Positions 35,201-47,162 of a stretch of 64,000 nucleotides of DNA are shown in pieces. The notes beneath the pieces are model-generated. The model did not search any database and was not told the DNA's origin. It was given only the letters and a program-made list of their open reading frames with translations. The stretch comes from Toxorhynchites rutilus septentrionalis (lineage: Eukaryota > Arthropoda > Insecta > Diptera > Culicidae): positions 265,197,598 to 265,261,597 of the forward strand of contig NC_073746.1 in the NCBI RefSeq assembly GCF_029784135.1. The letters run 5' to 3'. Position 1 is the first letter of the stretch. Each line of letters begins with the position of its first letter. Made by a program: the position numbers and the translations under genes.

Positions 35201-38200
35201 AAGGGTGAAGACTTGTACTGCTTGGCTTGTGAAACCCCAAAAGATTCGACAGTTCCCAAGAAAGACAATAAAGGAGTTCTAGGAAGTGAAACATCAAAGT
35301 TCAATTTTACATCAGGTGGTGGGTTTTCTTTTGGTACCACTGCGTCGGCGAACAATCTTTCTACAGATGCGAAAGGCTTAAGCTTCGGATCAACTGTTCC
35401 AGCTTCTGTCAGTACTACAACTACCGCGGCGTCTGGAGGATTTAAGTTTGGAATGAATACGGTAGCTGCCGCGGTCACTACTATTGCTACTTCCACCACC
35501 AGTAACACGACTGGAACTCCAGGGTTCAGTTTCGGTTCAAGTGTGGGATCTGGCTTTTCGTTCGGATCTGTCACAAATAAACCGATTGTAACCCCTGCTG
35601 CAACTGTAGCTGCAACGGTTTCCGCTCCTCCCGCTTCGAGCTTCAAATTTGAACTGCCAAAACCAACGATGTCATTTGGGTCCAATTTGAACAAATCTTC
35701 AGATGAAAAACCTGCTACTCCCAGCAAGCCATCAGCTCCCGAAAAATCGACATTCGAATTTGTCTTCAAACCTAAATCTCCCGGTAAACCCAAAAGTCCG
35801 GGACGAACGTTGAGCACTGGTTCCGTCAGTGAGGAAGGTGATGATGGAGAAGAATGCGGAGAGGAAGAAAACAATACATATTTTACACCAGTAATTCCTC
35901 TACCAGATAAGGTAAGTGAAATGGTAGAACTTAACATGGGATATCAACTACAATAAAATTTCCTGATCTCTCACATAGATTGAAGCAAAAACCGGGGAAG
36001 AAGAAGAGAACGTTCTGTATTCGCACAGGGCAAAACTGTTCCGGTTTGTAGACAAAGAATGGAAAGAACGTGGCATCGGAGATGTAAAAATTCTTAAACA
36101 CAAGAACACTGGCAAATTAAGGTATTGTTTTGTTGTAGTAAAAATACCATCTTACCATATCTCTCCGATTGTGTATTGTGTATTTAATCGTTTTATTTAT
36201 GCTGTTACTCGACAGAGTTGTTATGCGTCGTGATCAGGTATTGAAGATTTGTTTGAATCACGTTCTGGATGCGGATGTTAAATACCAAAAAAAAGATGAT
36301 AAATCATGGCAATTCGTGACGAATGATTTCTCTGAAGGTGTTTTTGAAACGATGAACTTTTCGCTTCGCTTCAAAACTCCAGAAATTGCAAGCGAATTCA
36401 AAGAAGCTATCGACCGAGCTCGGAGTGAAGACTCGACAGGGACTCCTACAGCTACAGCAACATCTAACAAACTCGATACCACTCTTGACTCTACAATATC
36501 GACTCCAAACAGCAATTTCAACTACTCGCAGCTTAGTGATATATCGCTGGACGACAAAGAGCTTATCGTTAAGCTGAAACTACCGAGAGATTTTTACGAA
36601 AGAAAGCAACCATGTGATGGATGTCGCGGATGTGACCCAGACAGATTCGTCTTTCCCAGCTACGACAGTGCGGTGAACAAAGATCTCGTCGATAACGCAC
36701 CGCTGCCCGTTAATGTAAGCGACGTGAAGCAGGTTCCCGTGACAGCAAAATTGACGAAATCTCCTAAGAAGGTTAGCTTTACGGCAGAAAGTGAAAAGCA
36801 AACAGTGGATAATCTTTTCAGTTCCGTCTCTGCACCGAAAGTACTCGCTGAAAGCAAAACATCCTTCAATATTGGCAATTTTATGGCTGCCGAAAAACAA
36901 TCTTCAGCGTCAACCATGTTCGGTAGTTTCCCTAAATCAGTCGAGCAGAGCACGCCGAAGACAGTTTTCGGAGGTAAGTTGGTTCTATTTCAATATTGGT
37001 ATATTTAGTATGATCTCAATTTTTGGCGGGTGACAATAAATCTGTACAGGCTTTGTTTTGCTCTAAGGGTAGATGGCAGTCAAGTAGATTAAAGCATTTC
37101 AAAGTTTACAGCCAGATAACACAATATTATAACAAAACCTGTATTGGTATGCTGGGCGAACGTTCATGTACCGTAAATGATTGTAACGAATCACTTTTAA
37201 TTAGCAACTATCGACGGTTCGTCACTCAGGACCCCCCTTACACTTCCGCTGATGCTGTTGCTCCGGTGCGGTTTGGAGATAGTTTTCAACATATTCAACA
37301 GGGTGGCACAGTTCTTTTTAACTTCGTCAAAACGGCGGAGGAAGCTAAGTTTTTGGTCAACCAACACTCCGAGGATCTTTAGCGTTTTTCGGCGAGGGAT
37401 GTTTTTGTATAGCTGGACCCTGAAGTTGGGACCCTGATGTCTGTCGCTTTTTTTTAATTCTTTATTTGAGAGGCTTTCAGCCTCCTGGGCTGGTTCGCCT
37501 CTGTAGTGACGGCAGTAAATATTGCCGCAAGGTACAACAACTTACATAAAACATTAACGTAAAATGACTACATAGACTGGACCTTGAAATGACGACGAAA
37601 GAAGAATGCATTAAAACATTTTTAATAAATTGAATAAAAAATACTAGTTTTTTTCCAATTGCTGCTTGCTTGCTGGACCAGATGGTAAGGATGTCCTCGA
37701 ACCATGGCTCCACGCCAATGGAGAGGAAGCCGTAGCCGTTGAAGATGCCGAGAAGTTTTCATTCCCCTTCATCGTGGAGGGGAAGGAACAAGGGTCTTCG
37801 TGGCTGATCCATTGTTCACGCGTTAGACTCTGAAGAATAGTTCGGCATCTTTGAGGTAGCAGAAAAGCGCTGCTACTTTCGCTGGTTCGTCGCCTAAGAT
37901 ATCTCGCACGCTCCCGCTGATTCCATAAAGATTTCGCAGATCGTCGTATCTTGGGCAACCACACAGGAAATGTTCGACAGAGTTGTGGATTTGGCAGTGA
38001 TCGTAGAGTAGTCGGAAAGGTCCTCCTTTGAAGCCGTGCGAAACCGAGCAATGACCGGTCCTCAGTCTAGACAGGATACGTTGTTCTCGTATCCTTTTTA
38101 CGTCTTCGAACCCTGCAATCGAACCCTTTACCTTTCTGAGGAACAGCCCTCTCTCTGCCAGCCACCTTTCAGATCAAAAGGAGCGGAAAGAATTGGTGAT

Positions 38201-40943
38201 CCACAACTTCGTGTCGTCAAGCGGCACCTCCCGAGTGAAAAACGGTCTGGTGTGACCGATACCGGCAAATCGATCGGCCGCTCCATTCCCTGCGATGCCG
38301 CTGTGTCCGGGTGTTGTATAGCTGGACCCTGATGTCTGTCGCTGCATATCACCATATGGCCGCTCTTCTGCGCTGAAAGTCTAAATCCTCTCACAGTCAC
38401 TCACCGGCCGATGGCATTGGTAGCTGCCTGTATCCTGATGCGTGGAATCCTTTGGGTGTCACCCACTGCCATCAGAAGAATGTCGTCCCCGTAGACAAAC
38501 ACGAAGACTCCCCCAGACAGGACCTGGAACAGACTATTCATGGTGACGAGGAAGAGGGTGACTGACCCGTCGGTATAGACGATGCGTTTATTAGCAAAGT
38601 CGGTACGTAGGGCCTCGTTAACCACTGTCTGCATCTTCTGGGGATTATCCCCAGACTTTACGTGCCATTTATCCTCCAAGTAATACTAAGAGGGACGGCA
38701 TCCCAGGCTCTAGAAGAGCAACAACTCAAGCGCATTGGACGAGGCAGTATATCATCTATTCTGGTTTAATATTTTTGTCTGATCCTGATCCAAAAGGGGT
38801 ATCGAGCGGTAGGTTAGCTGGGTACTCTTCCCACCAGTGCTTTCACTATTAATTCAAATTTGAATGAACCAACCGTAACACAGTTCAGTTGCCATAAAGC
38901 TCTCACACTAACCTACCGAGCAACTGCTGTTCGCGCTGAAGATACCACACGAGGAATAAAAGTGAGAACGATTGTTTCCATGCATATGTGCTGAAGAACT
39001 TGTACTCATAACGCTAAAAAGCCGTGAGAATATTTCGAGAGAGTCTAGCAATTCTCTTTTATTCCCTGAACGTAGACTGTAAGCAGTATATTTGGTTCAG
39101 TAGCATATGAGATTCGCGGGCCGGTTTGCCGTTGAATCATTCAGATTCATGAGTTGCTTCTGAATTTGAATGCAAATAATTCCTCATACGTATTTCCTTT
39201 GAACCAGCTAGAACATATATTTTAGGAATGCGCGCGACCTGTGTGTCGCACTTTTTGTATTCATATCGTCGACATTATTTTGAAGCAAGTTCATAAGGCG
39301 CTTTATCGTGTTTTGAGTCTAAGTTTGTGTAAATATAATATGATTGTGTGAGCGATGCAATGTTTGATAAATTATAAGATATTTTCATCCTCACTTGAAT
39401 TCCCGTATAATTATCCTTAATGATATTCCATAACTTAACGTTCATACGTTATATACTGTAATAATGTAATAATCATCCTTCCACCAGAAAGATTACGGTA
39501 GACAACACTGTATGTATTTGCTGTATTTCGCAGTACGAGGAATGCATTCACGTGAACAAAGCTTTACCAAAGTTTACCACGTTACCTCAAAACTTTCTGA
39601 AATCGAATTTAGGAATATCGTGTAATAAGAACGATATAATATATATTCTGACAAACTTGTCTATGTCTTTCTGTAACACCCTGTTTTTGATAAAAACGCG
39701 CATCGATAATGACAAGTTTTATTAACAAGTCGTTTAAAAATGATATGTTTAGATAACAGATTTTTGTACTCTTGGAATTATTGCTTGAAATATAAATCAA
39801 TTGTTTTGAAACTACTATGCGAAGCAGTACAGGTAAACTTCGATATAACGTACATTTCTATTTCAAAATTGTACGTTGTATCGAATTGTACGTTATATCG
39901 AAGCAAAATAATGAACCCAGGAACACAGCTTATATTACTTTTTTGTTTTGTTATTTGGGTAAGGTAAATAAATAACGATGAAAGAGTTAAACTAAAAGAT
40001 GAAGCCAATCTTTCTCATGATGTTTCCATTCATACTGCTCGATTCATTTAGAATCCAGAATCATAAAACCAGTTGTATCTAGAGATTGGTTAAAAGTACA
40101 GGCCACCAAGTGACCTTTGTTGAACCTGTAAGATTGACATTAAACTCTCAGTACCTATTTCGGAAAATATTTTTTACACATCGAAAATGTGTATCGAGGT
40201 AAAATGTACGTTATGTCGAATGACGTTATATCGAGGGTACGCTAGCAGTATAGCAGTTTCAATATAGTTTTCAACAGCGTCTGATACAGCTCCGAAATTG
40301 CTACTATACATACTAAACTATTTATTTCTTATTTATATCTTACGCAGATTGATATCATCAAAAATAGTTTCGAGCTAATCGGGATCATCATCCTCGTCGT
40401 GATTTTCAGCAGATAAATCCTTGTTTTTTCTAATTGACGAATTTCATGCCAACTCGTCTTAGGAGTTGGCAGTACCATCTCAGATAGTAGTGGAACGTTG
40501 TGGGTGTAAAGACATGGGTCATTTAAGCAACTTTGCATACTTGAAATATTCGAAAAATAATTAGACTACTTTTTGGGAAAAGACATTTTTTTTTCTTAAT
40601 TTTTTACCAAAAATTATAATTTTAAAACTGTGATACCTACAAAATTTTTGTCAAAGGATGAAATGTAGGAAATTGTTTAAATTTTCACAAAAAAAAATAC
40701 CAAAAATTTTTTGGCAAAAAAAATTTCGCTGAGAAAAAAGTCTTCGACAAAAGTTTATATTTTAACGAGATTTAAAACTTTGTCGAATACAGTATATCGC
40801 TATCTTGACTTTGAACAAAATTAGGATAAGTTGTATTATTTTCAAAGAAAACATGAAAAAGTTGTTGTTCGAAAAACTTTTTCCCTGTAAAAGTGCCCAT
40901 CTTCCGATATATGGACGACTTGTTGGAAATTGTAGGGGTTGTT

Positions 40944-41015
<72 letters not shown>

Positions 41016-44000
41016 ACACGCAACAATCACCAGCGATGAAGATCGATCCACGGTCGAAATAAGATCGATTCATCCATACAGATGCTCTGCTCTGCAAGAC
41101 ACATCGGGCTGCTGTTCTATAAATAACTTAACAATGATAAATCAACTGTCTCCGCTGTCCAGAATTTATCAATGTGATAGCAATTTAACAGTGTTTACCA
41201 AATAAACTCATGATGCGTGTTTTACAATCAGTCACACTGATATAATACAGGTGCAATATATATTTTTCCGGTCTCCAGTTGAAAAATCTAAGGAAAATGT
41301 AATCCGTGATACATTCCTAGATCAAACAACAGAGCCCAACTATTAAAGTTCAAAAATTATGATGCTTTCTGATAAACCTATTTTGGTGGAGATAATTCAA
41401 GCCTAAAACCATTGTTAGGTAGATTAACTTGTTATGAATAGAAAACTCGACTTAACAGTAATAGTTCAAGTTTCAAATTATTACCTAACAAGATACGTAA
41501 CGTTTAATCAAAACGTTATGACATTAAAAGTTTTATAATCTTCACGTTTGAGCCTAATAGTTTGCTGTGAATAAAATAAATGCGAAACCAGAAAAATGCA
41601 TCAATTCAATTCTCCTCCCGTGTACCATACGTGCAGGCAAGACTCGCACACAGCCCGCTAGGAAAGCATAAGCGCCTGTATTTAGTTAACAGTTGTGAGT
41701 GGATGACGTCCACCAGTAGGTATCATAACGAATAGAAGAAAGAATGAGCTTAGAATGCTCAAGCTCCTCGTTTAAAATTCAAGCTTCGAATGTTGATGGT
41801 TCACCGATGTCGATGGCACTGAATCAAGGCAATTCGCCCGGCACCTCAGTGTTGGATGGTTCAAAGGGAACACCGTTCATGAATGGGAAAACGAATGAAG
41901 GGCATTGGCTCATATTTAGTTCATTCAAAATCCAAGTACTGCTTCCCAACTAACCAATGCTTGGACCATCCTCTACACACATAACATTTCAAACGGTTGT
42001 TCGCTTATTTCGGCTAGTAGGCTCTTAATGGGACTACTATGAAACGAACCCATGATTATACGTATTACACTGTTATAAGCTGATTCCAGCATCTTGAAAT
42101 AACTCTCCGATTTATTTGTGAGGACGATACCATACACTAGACGGGGGATAATTCAACTTTTGAAGATATTCAAAAAGAAGTTCCTGGGGCTGCCTTTCAG
42201 TCTTCCTTTAAGGGGGTGTTCTAGTGTAGAGGCACGAATTTCGGACGTCTTTTCGAGCTCCGAAAAAAAAATAAACAAAGGATATTTTTACTATCCATTA
42301 TATCATTATATGTTTGTCTATCTTTGAACAATAAAACAAAAATAAAACAGAAACAACATTATTCGTAATCAGAATAGTTATAAGCTGATAAAGTTCGATG
42401 GTTCAAAAAAAAAAGTTGTGCCATGGCATACATGATTCCAGACCTTCTGGTTATCTTAACCAAAAAAACAGATTCTGAAAAAAATCAGAAAAGATGCCGC
42501 TATCGCATGAACCTCAGACAAGTCAAAATACGTTTTTTTTTCAAATGGCGACCGTTTGAAGAGAAAAATGCCTTTTTTATAAGTATTTCCCGTTTCTCGA
42601 TTTTTTAAAATAGTGAAATTGAAAAACTATATTTTTTATTGGTTCATGCGATAGAGAGGTGCATACAGATTGAATTCATATAAATGAATCGGTTTAGTAG
42701 AACTTTAGATATCGTGTACGCCAGTTTGAAAAAACTAGCTTCGAGAAAAATGACTCTTCGCAAACGTTTCCTGGATTTCGCTCGAAGGTCTGAGGATATT
42801 AGAAGTATGTCATCCGCATAGAGATAACCTTCACTCCATCAGGGATGAAATCGAATATCGAATTTATCGCTACCATGGAATGAATGACCGATAGTATAGG
42901 ACCGATAGGACCTTGGGAACTCCGTTTTCAGCTGCTTTCTCGCTAGAGAGGCAATCCGAAACGACTACTTTGAAAGTTCCGTCGGTTAGAAAGCTGGCTT
43001 GGTATGTCATCAAGCCCCAGTTTGCATGGCGCTGCCACCAAAGCTTTGATAAAGTCTGAGGGGGCACAGGTGTTAGCATGTGAGGGCTTGAATAGCTGAC
43101 GGAGCCATACTTCAAGTTCTACTAGATAGCTTACGATTCTCCTACCAAAGCGGAACCCAAACTGTCGTTAGTTCAAGAGTTTCTCTCTTTCTAGCAAGTA
43201 GCTGAGTACCGTTATGGGTCTATAGCCACTGATACTAAATGTTTTCTTTTTGGAATTGGTTAAAAGGGTGGGTTTAGATTAGTGATATATTCATGTGAAG
43301 AAATATGATGAGATTTATAGAAATCGCATCAACCGTTTACACTAGCGTGAACTTATATAATGAATATATTCATATTTACGGTGAATTTGTTCACCTGAAG
43401 TAGAACTGCATTCAACTTTAGTGATTTCTCACCAGTGCGTTTACATATGCTGAATTTATTCAAGTTATATATACCTCGAATAAGTGTATCATATTTATTC
43501 TCACCCGTTTACATATATTTTCACGTTAATAAATCAATCTACAGCTATAGATCACCCCAATGAAGTACATATAGAGGTGGTAGGCGAAGTGTATCTGTAT
43601 TGGCAAGCCAAATGTCGTGTCGTATTTATTTGCATTCAATATGGAATGTATATGGAAGAAACAAAACAATGTTGAAAGTACTTACGGTTGCATGATAATA
43701 AGAATCAAAATTCTCATGAAATCATTCAACTGGTTGTTTTTTAACAGATGACAATTATATCGTGGCTTATTTCGATTATTCATGTGGTAAACAGGTCCAG
43801 AGAGCAGTCGTATTCTTGGTTCTCAAAAGCAGTAACATTTTTGGTAAAATTTTGATCAATTGGCGATTATTATCTCACAACATACACACCAACACTGAGC
43901 CTTCGAAACATCAACTTCATAACGGTAAAATAATGAAACTTCGTTTGTTTCTATGAACGTGGGGAAGTGAAAATGGCACATGGAAACATCACTTTTATCC

Positions 44001-47000
44001 GTCTTTTTCGACGTGATTTCACAAATATTCACTTCACGCTATCACATTAGCTTCATATTCAGCGGGAGCTCTACAAAAATGTACGTTTTTAATTGATAAA
44101 TTACTTCCTGAAAATGGCATTTTTATATGGATGCGGTGAGCAATCAAAGATAAACACAACGACTGACGTCATTATTTGCGAAATAGTTATGGCAGCATAC
44201 TATGTCGCTCGAAACTCGACTATCTTCATTACCTTTTTTCCAGGACATAGATCACCCTAATGTAAACCCGCCATAAGTATGACTATCACAGTCTTCCATA
44301 CACTAGAGATGGTGCCACGTATCCGTATGTCGTTAAATTCTTGCAAAAGCATGCATTTCGCCGCGGTTGGGAAGTCGTATGATCTACTCTGGTGTGTGCA
44401 CTATCATTTAAGAAGGTGAGACCAAGATTATTGACCAGCTCAAACACCTCTACGGTTTGATTTGCTTGATCCCCAGCGACGGACTTTTGTGAACCGTTCC
44501 AACAAATCGCCGTCAGTGTCTGACATTTGCTAGAAATATGACCAAATTGGTAACACTTAAAAATTTGAGGATGTGTTTCCTAGTTCTGATGACCAGAAAA
44601 ACCAATTTGACACAATTGAGTTGCACGCCAGAATTAGGAGAGGAGTGTTCACAATTACTTCCTCCACTTTTTTCTTTATTCGCCTAACTTCTATGAAATG
44701 TTGAAGTTTTAATTTCCTTTCCAAGTCATCCTCCGTCATATCTGTCGCATCACGACAGAAAATTACCTCCTGGACGTATTCAGGCGCTTCCCTCAGTATT
44801 ATTGTTGAGTTTTATAACTTTTGCAAGCTTTTCAGCTTGGTTTCTGTTGGAAAACTCTACGATATACTTCCGATCTCTATCGCTGGTTCTGGCTCTAACG
44901 ATATACTCGATGATGGGGGCCAACGATTTACTTATTACGAAGGGGTTCCGAAGAAGCCTCTCACCGTTGTTGGTCTCTAGGACTAGGAAGGTGTTACCGC
45001 GGATTTCGGATTTTTAGGTTTAGATTCAGTCCCACGAGTCGCTAGGAAAAAACAAAGGGTCACTGTACCACTGCCCTGGCGTAACCCAGTAAGGGCAGCG
45101 TTATTGTGGAAACACTGGTACCCATTCACGTTCACGACTTCGTATTTATATCGTCCACTTCGTCATCCATTCATAGGCTCGGTTACTACACGCCCAGGCT
45201 GTCCCACGAGGCGGCGGACTACGCTACAGCCCTAGCGGGATCCACGTACGATGATATGCCTTTGACGTGCTGACGGTTTCTATTGGCTTCAGCTATCCTC
45301 CCCAAGAGTTGCAAATATGAGTTGAGCCCATGCACAACCGGAAGGCTAACTGCCGGTTATCCAATTTTCCATTTTCGAACAGATAGGTGACCAAAGGTCA
45401 GTTCGTCAACCTCTTCAGGGTCTCGGATGAACAGGAGGTTAGTGCGTTGACTCGGCCCCAAAAATCGACAGTGGACTGGTTCTCATTTACGGATTCCAGG
45501 AAATCAGTCCAACTGTCCAGTTTCGCCTTCTTGATCAGCTGCCGCACCCTTATGTGCTGCGCTCGGTATTTGTTCATGGACGCTTTTTTCCCAAGCCATC
45601 GATTAGGTTTTTGCTTGGCCGCAGAATCTTCCCCCGCTTCTTAATCTTGTTTTTTGATGTCCTCGGATCACCAGTGCAAGGTTCTCTCACCCGGTTAGTT
45701 TTAGTTTGTGGAATCGTAGATTCCGTCGCTTCTATCGCTTCTTGTTTAATTGTGCAATGGTGGTCGGGTTACTTACGGCAATCAAGAAGTCGAAGGTTAT
45801 TTTGTAGATTGCCAAGTCAGCTTTATCGACTATAGCGAATGGTTTGCGACGGCGGACTAAATAATCTATTTGAACAAAATCCAAGTTTTTGTTCGACTAA
45901 CCATCGTATTTTCATTGGAATAAAAAATACCAAATATGATATTTCTCTTATGCCACAAATTGAACTACATCTTTTTTTTTGTTTCCCATCACAGGTTTTG
46001 GTTCAACCGTCGGTTCAGCATCACCAGCAACCGGATCAATATTCTCATCCTCACTCAACACGACGCCTAAAACTGCACTCGTGCCTCATCAAACTACACC
46101 TGACACATCCCAATCACCACTATTGCAGCCTTCTTTGTTTGGACCCGCTTCTTCAAGTCTGAACAAATCTGCGGAAGGAGTGAAGCTATTCGGATCCGGT
46201 TTCGGTCAAACCGCTGCTAGTCCAAATATTTTCGGAGGAACACCAACTGCAACCTCGGTAAAAGTGGAAACAATTCCTGCTAGTGGCGCATCAGTATTTG
46301 GATCTGCTGCTACCACTGGTCTTTTTAGTGGCTTCGGAAGTACTGCTTCGCCAATTTCTTTTGGGTCTGTTGCGATCGGGGGTGATATATCAGGATCTAC
46401 GGTGAAGGATGACAAGTCGAGTAAGCTTGAACCGGATTTGCTCAAAAAGATGGAAACTGGAATGAGTTTCGCGTCACTGGCATCAGGAGATTCTGGAAGC
46501 TTCTTAACGAAGCAAAACGCACCCAACAGTGGCTTCGTAGGCCTCACTGTAAAGGAAGACATATTTTCGCGTTTGTCGAATCAGAATAAAAATGATAACA
46601 ATACCAGTAGCGAAAATCCCAACAACGGAGAAGAAGTGGGCACTGATGAGAATTACGATCCTCACTATGAACCAATTATTCAGTTACCCGATGAAATCGT
46701 AGTGCGAACGGGAGAGGAGGAAGAAACAAAACTGTTCGGTGATCGAGTGAAGTTATTCAGATACGACTCTGATACGAAAGAGTGGAAGGAACGAGGTTTG
46801 TACATTACAACGTAGTGAAAGTATTAGATGTAATTATCTTACCATTTGATTTAGGTGTTGGCGAGTTGAAAATACTATATCATCCTGGACGCAATACGTA
46901 TCGTCTGCTGATGAGACGAGAGCAAATTTTTAAATTGGTACTTAACCATGCAATCACTGGTGACCTGAACATTGCGCCAATGAACAATTCAGGCAAAGCG

Positions 47001-47162
47001 TTTGTTTGGGCTGCAATGAACCATGCCGAGGAAGGACCACAGCTGGAACAATTAGCAGCACGTTTCAAGAATGAAGACATTGCCAGGAACTTTAAGTTAA
47101 TGCTCGAGCAATGTCAAGAAAAATTACGACAAAAATCGGACTTGGAGCCAGACCAGGATTAG
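29204..47162 (+). CDS. Nup358: Nup358 / RanBP2-type nucleoporin
   Basis: Giant nucleoporin of the cytoplasmic filaments of the nuclear pore; binds Ran-GTP. Seven coding exons: 29204-29272, 29801-30961, 31025-35911, 35979-36121, 36216-36973, 45995-46795, 46855-47162, all with GT...AG borders and continuous phase, giving about 2,708 residues (Drosophila Nup358 is about 2,700). Exon 1 encodes only 23 residues ([12 protein letters not shown]...). TPR-like N-terminal domain, residues about 1-410 ([19 protein letters not shown]). A coiled-coil-like stretch at about 823-880. Four Ran-binding domains: about 1210-1349, 1529-1669, 2028-2154 and 2560-2706, each with a WKERG motif. Two RanBP2-type zinc fingers (WNCEACYV...[12 protein letters not shown]...CLAC) lie at about 1699-1722 and 1792-1815. 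FG/Ser-Thr-rich linkers lie between. The protein ends after the fourth Ran-binding domain; no cyclophilin-like domain follows. The 9,021-bp fifth intron is full of transposons. Confidence 0.95.
37230..38685 (-). mobile_element. nested LINE fragments in Nup358 intron 5
   Basis: Host LINE on the minus strand: reverse transcriptase pieces [13 protein letters not shown] (about 38490-38455) and [20 protein letters not shown] (about 38385-38325). They continue after the insertion as [16 protein letters not shown] and [13 protein letters not shown] (37400-37240). Its upstream end (38685-38565) is an out-of-order RNase H piece ending YTDGS, so at least one rearrangement preceded. It contains Tyr-Gly-Asp-Asp at the catalytic site where Tyr-Ala-Asp-Asp is usual. 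The frame is broken. The inserted LINE at 37449-38314 is listed separately. Confidence 0.65.
37449..38314 (-). mobile_element. 5'-truncated LINE inserted by target-primed reverse transcription
   Basis: Minus-strand element. Its 5' edge (38314) begins inside RNase H ([17 protein letters not shown]), then [31 protein letters not shown], a His/Cys tail ([20 protein letters not shown]), and a 3' region ending in an A tract (T run at 37448-37454). It is flanked by a direct repeat of its host: 38315-38343 matches 37406-37448, the latter carrying a 14-base internal duplication; 20 bases are identical at 37429-37448 and 38324-38343. A long target-site duplication, a poly(A) end and 5' truncation are the hallmarks of LINE integration. 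Confidence 0.75.
38686..39830. other. Nup358 intron 5, no element resolved
   Basis: AT-rich intronic sequence. GAGCGGTAGGTTAG (38800-38813) and CTAACCTACCGAGC (38911-38924) are inverted repeats about 100 bp apart, a possible miniature element. No coding motif. Confidence 0.4.
39833..40247. mobile_element. CGATATAACGTAC inverted-repeat element
   Basis: The left end has CTTCGATATAACGTACATTT and a nearby inverted copy GTACGTTATATCGAAG (39889-39904). The right end has ATGTACGTTATGTCGAATGA and CGTTATATCGAGGGTACG. The ends are inverted repeats of each other and each also contains an internal inverted copy. About 415 bp, non-coding: a MITE within Nup358 intron 5. Confidence 0.6.
40948..41013. repeat. 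(TA)n microsatellite
   Basis: About 33 uninterrupted TA units inside Nup358 intron 5. Frames across it on both strands encode only Tyr-Ile repeats and are artefacts. Confidence 0.9.
41700..45850 (-). mobile_element. decayed LINE (gag-EN-RT) split by a DNA element
   Basis: Minus-strand pieces occur in the right order across Nup358 intron 5. ORF1-like gag, about 45830-44520: [58 protein letters not shown] and a partial zinc knuckle [11 protein letters not shown]. The end of an endonuclease, about 44480-44300: [20 protein letters not shown]. Then the TIR element at 43266-44276. Then reverse transcriptase from 43262: [70 protein letters not shown], with several stops and shifts. The middle of the endonuclease is deleted. 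The piece at 41960-41700 is less certain. An inactive copy. Confidence 0.6.
43266..44276. mobile_element. 1-kb terminal-inverted-repeat element inside the LINE
   Basis: Left end GGGTGGGTTTAGATTAGTGA and right end ATCACCCTAATGTAAACCCG then CC are inverted repeats with few mismatches. The interior has repeated TGAATATATTCA-type palindromic words near the left end, ATAGATCACCCCAATG (43547-43562) as an internal echo of the right end, and no transposase. It interrupts LINE coding sequence: endonuclease resumes on one side and reverse transcriptase on the other. A non-autonomous DNA transposon. Confidence 0.65.

Noticed and set aside
37644..38051. Arg/Ser-rich minus-strand protein
   Set aside because: It is an out-of-frame reading of the LINE tail; the LINE frame gives the recognisable His/Cys-rich C-terminal motif.
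40762..41205. Tyr-Ile repeat proteins at the (TA)n tracts (also near 17700 and 18500)
   Set aside because: Pure dinucleotide repeat translated on either strand; no gene.
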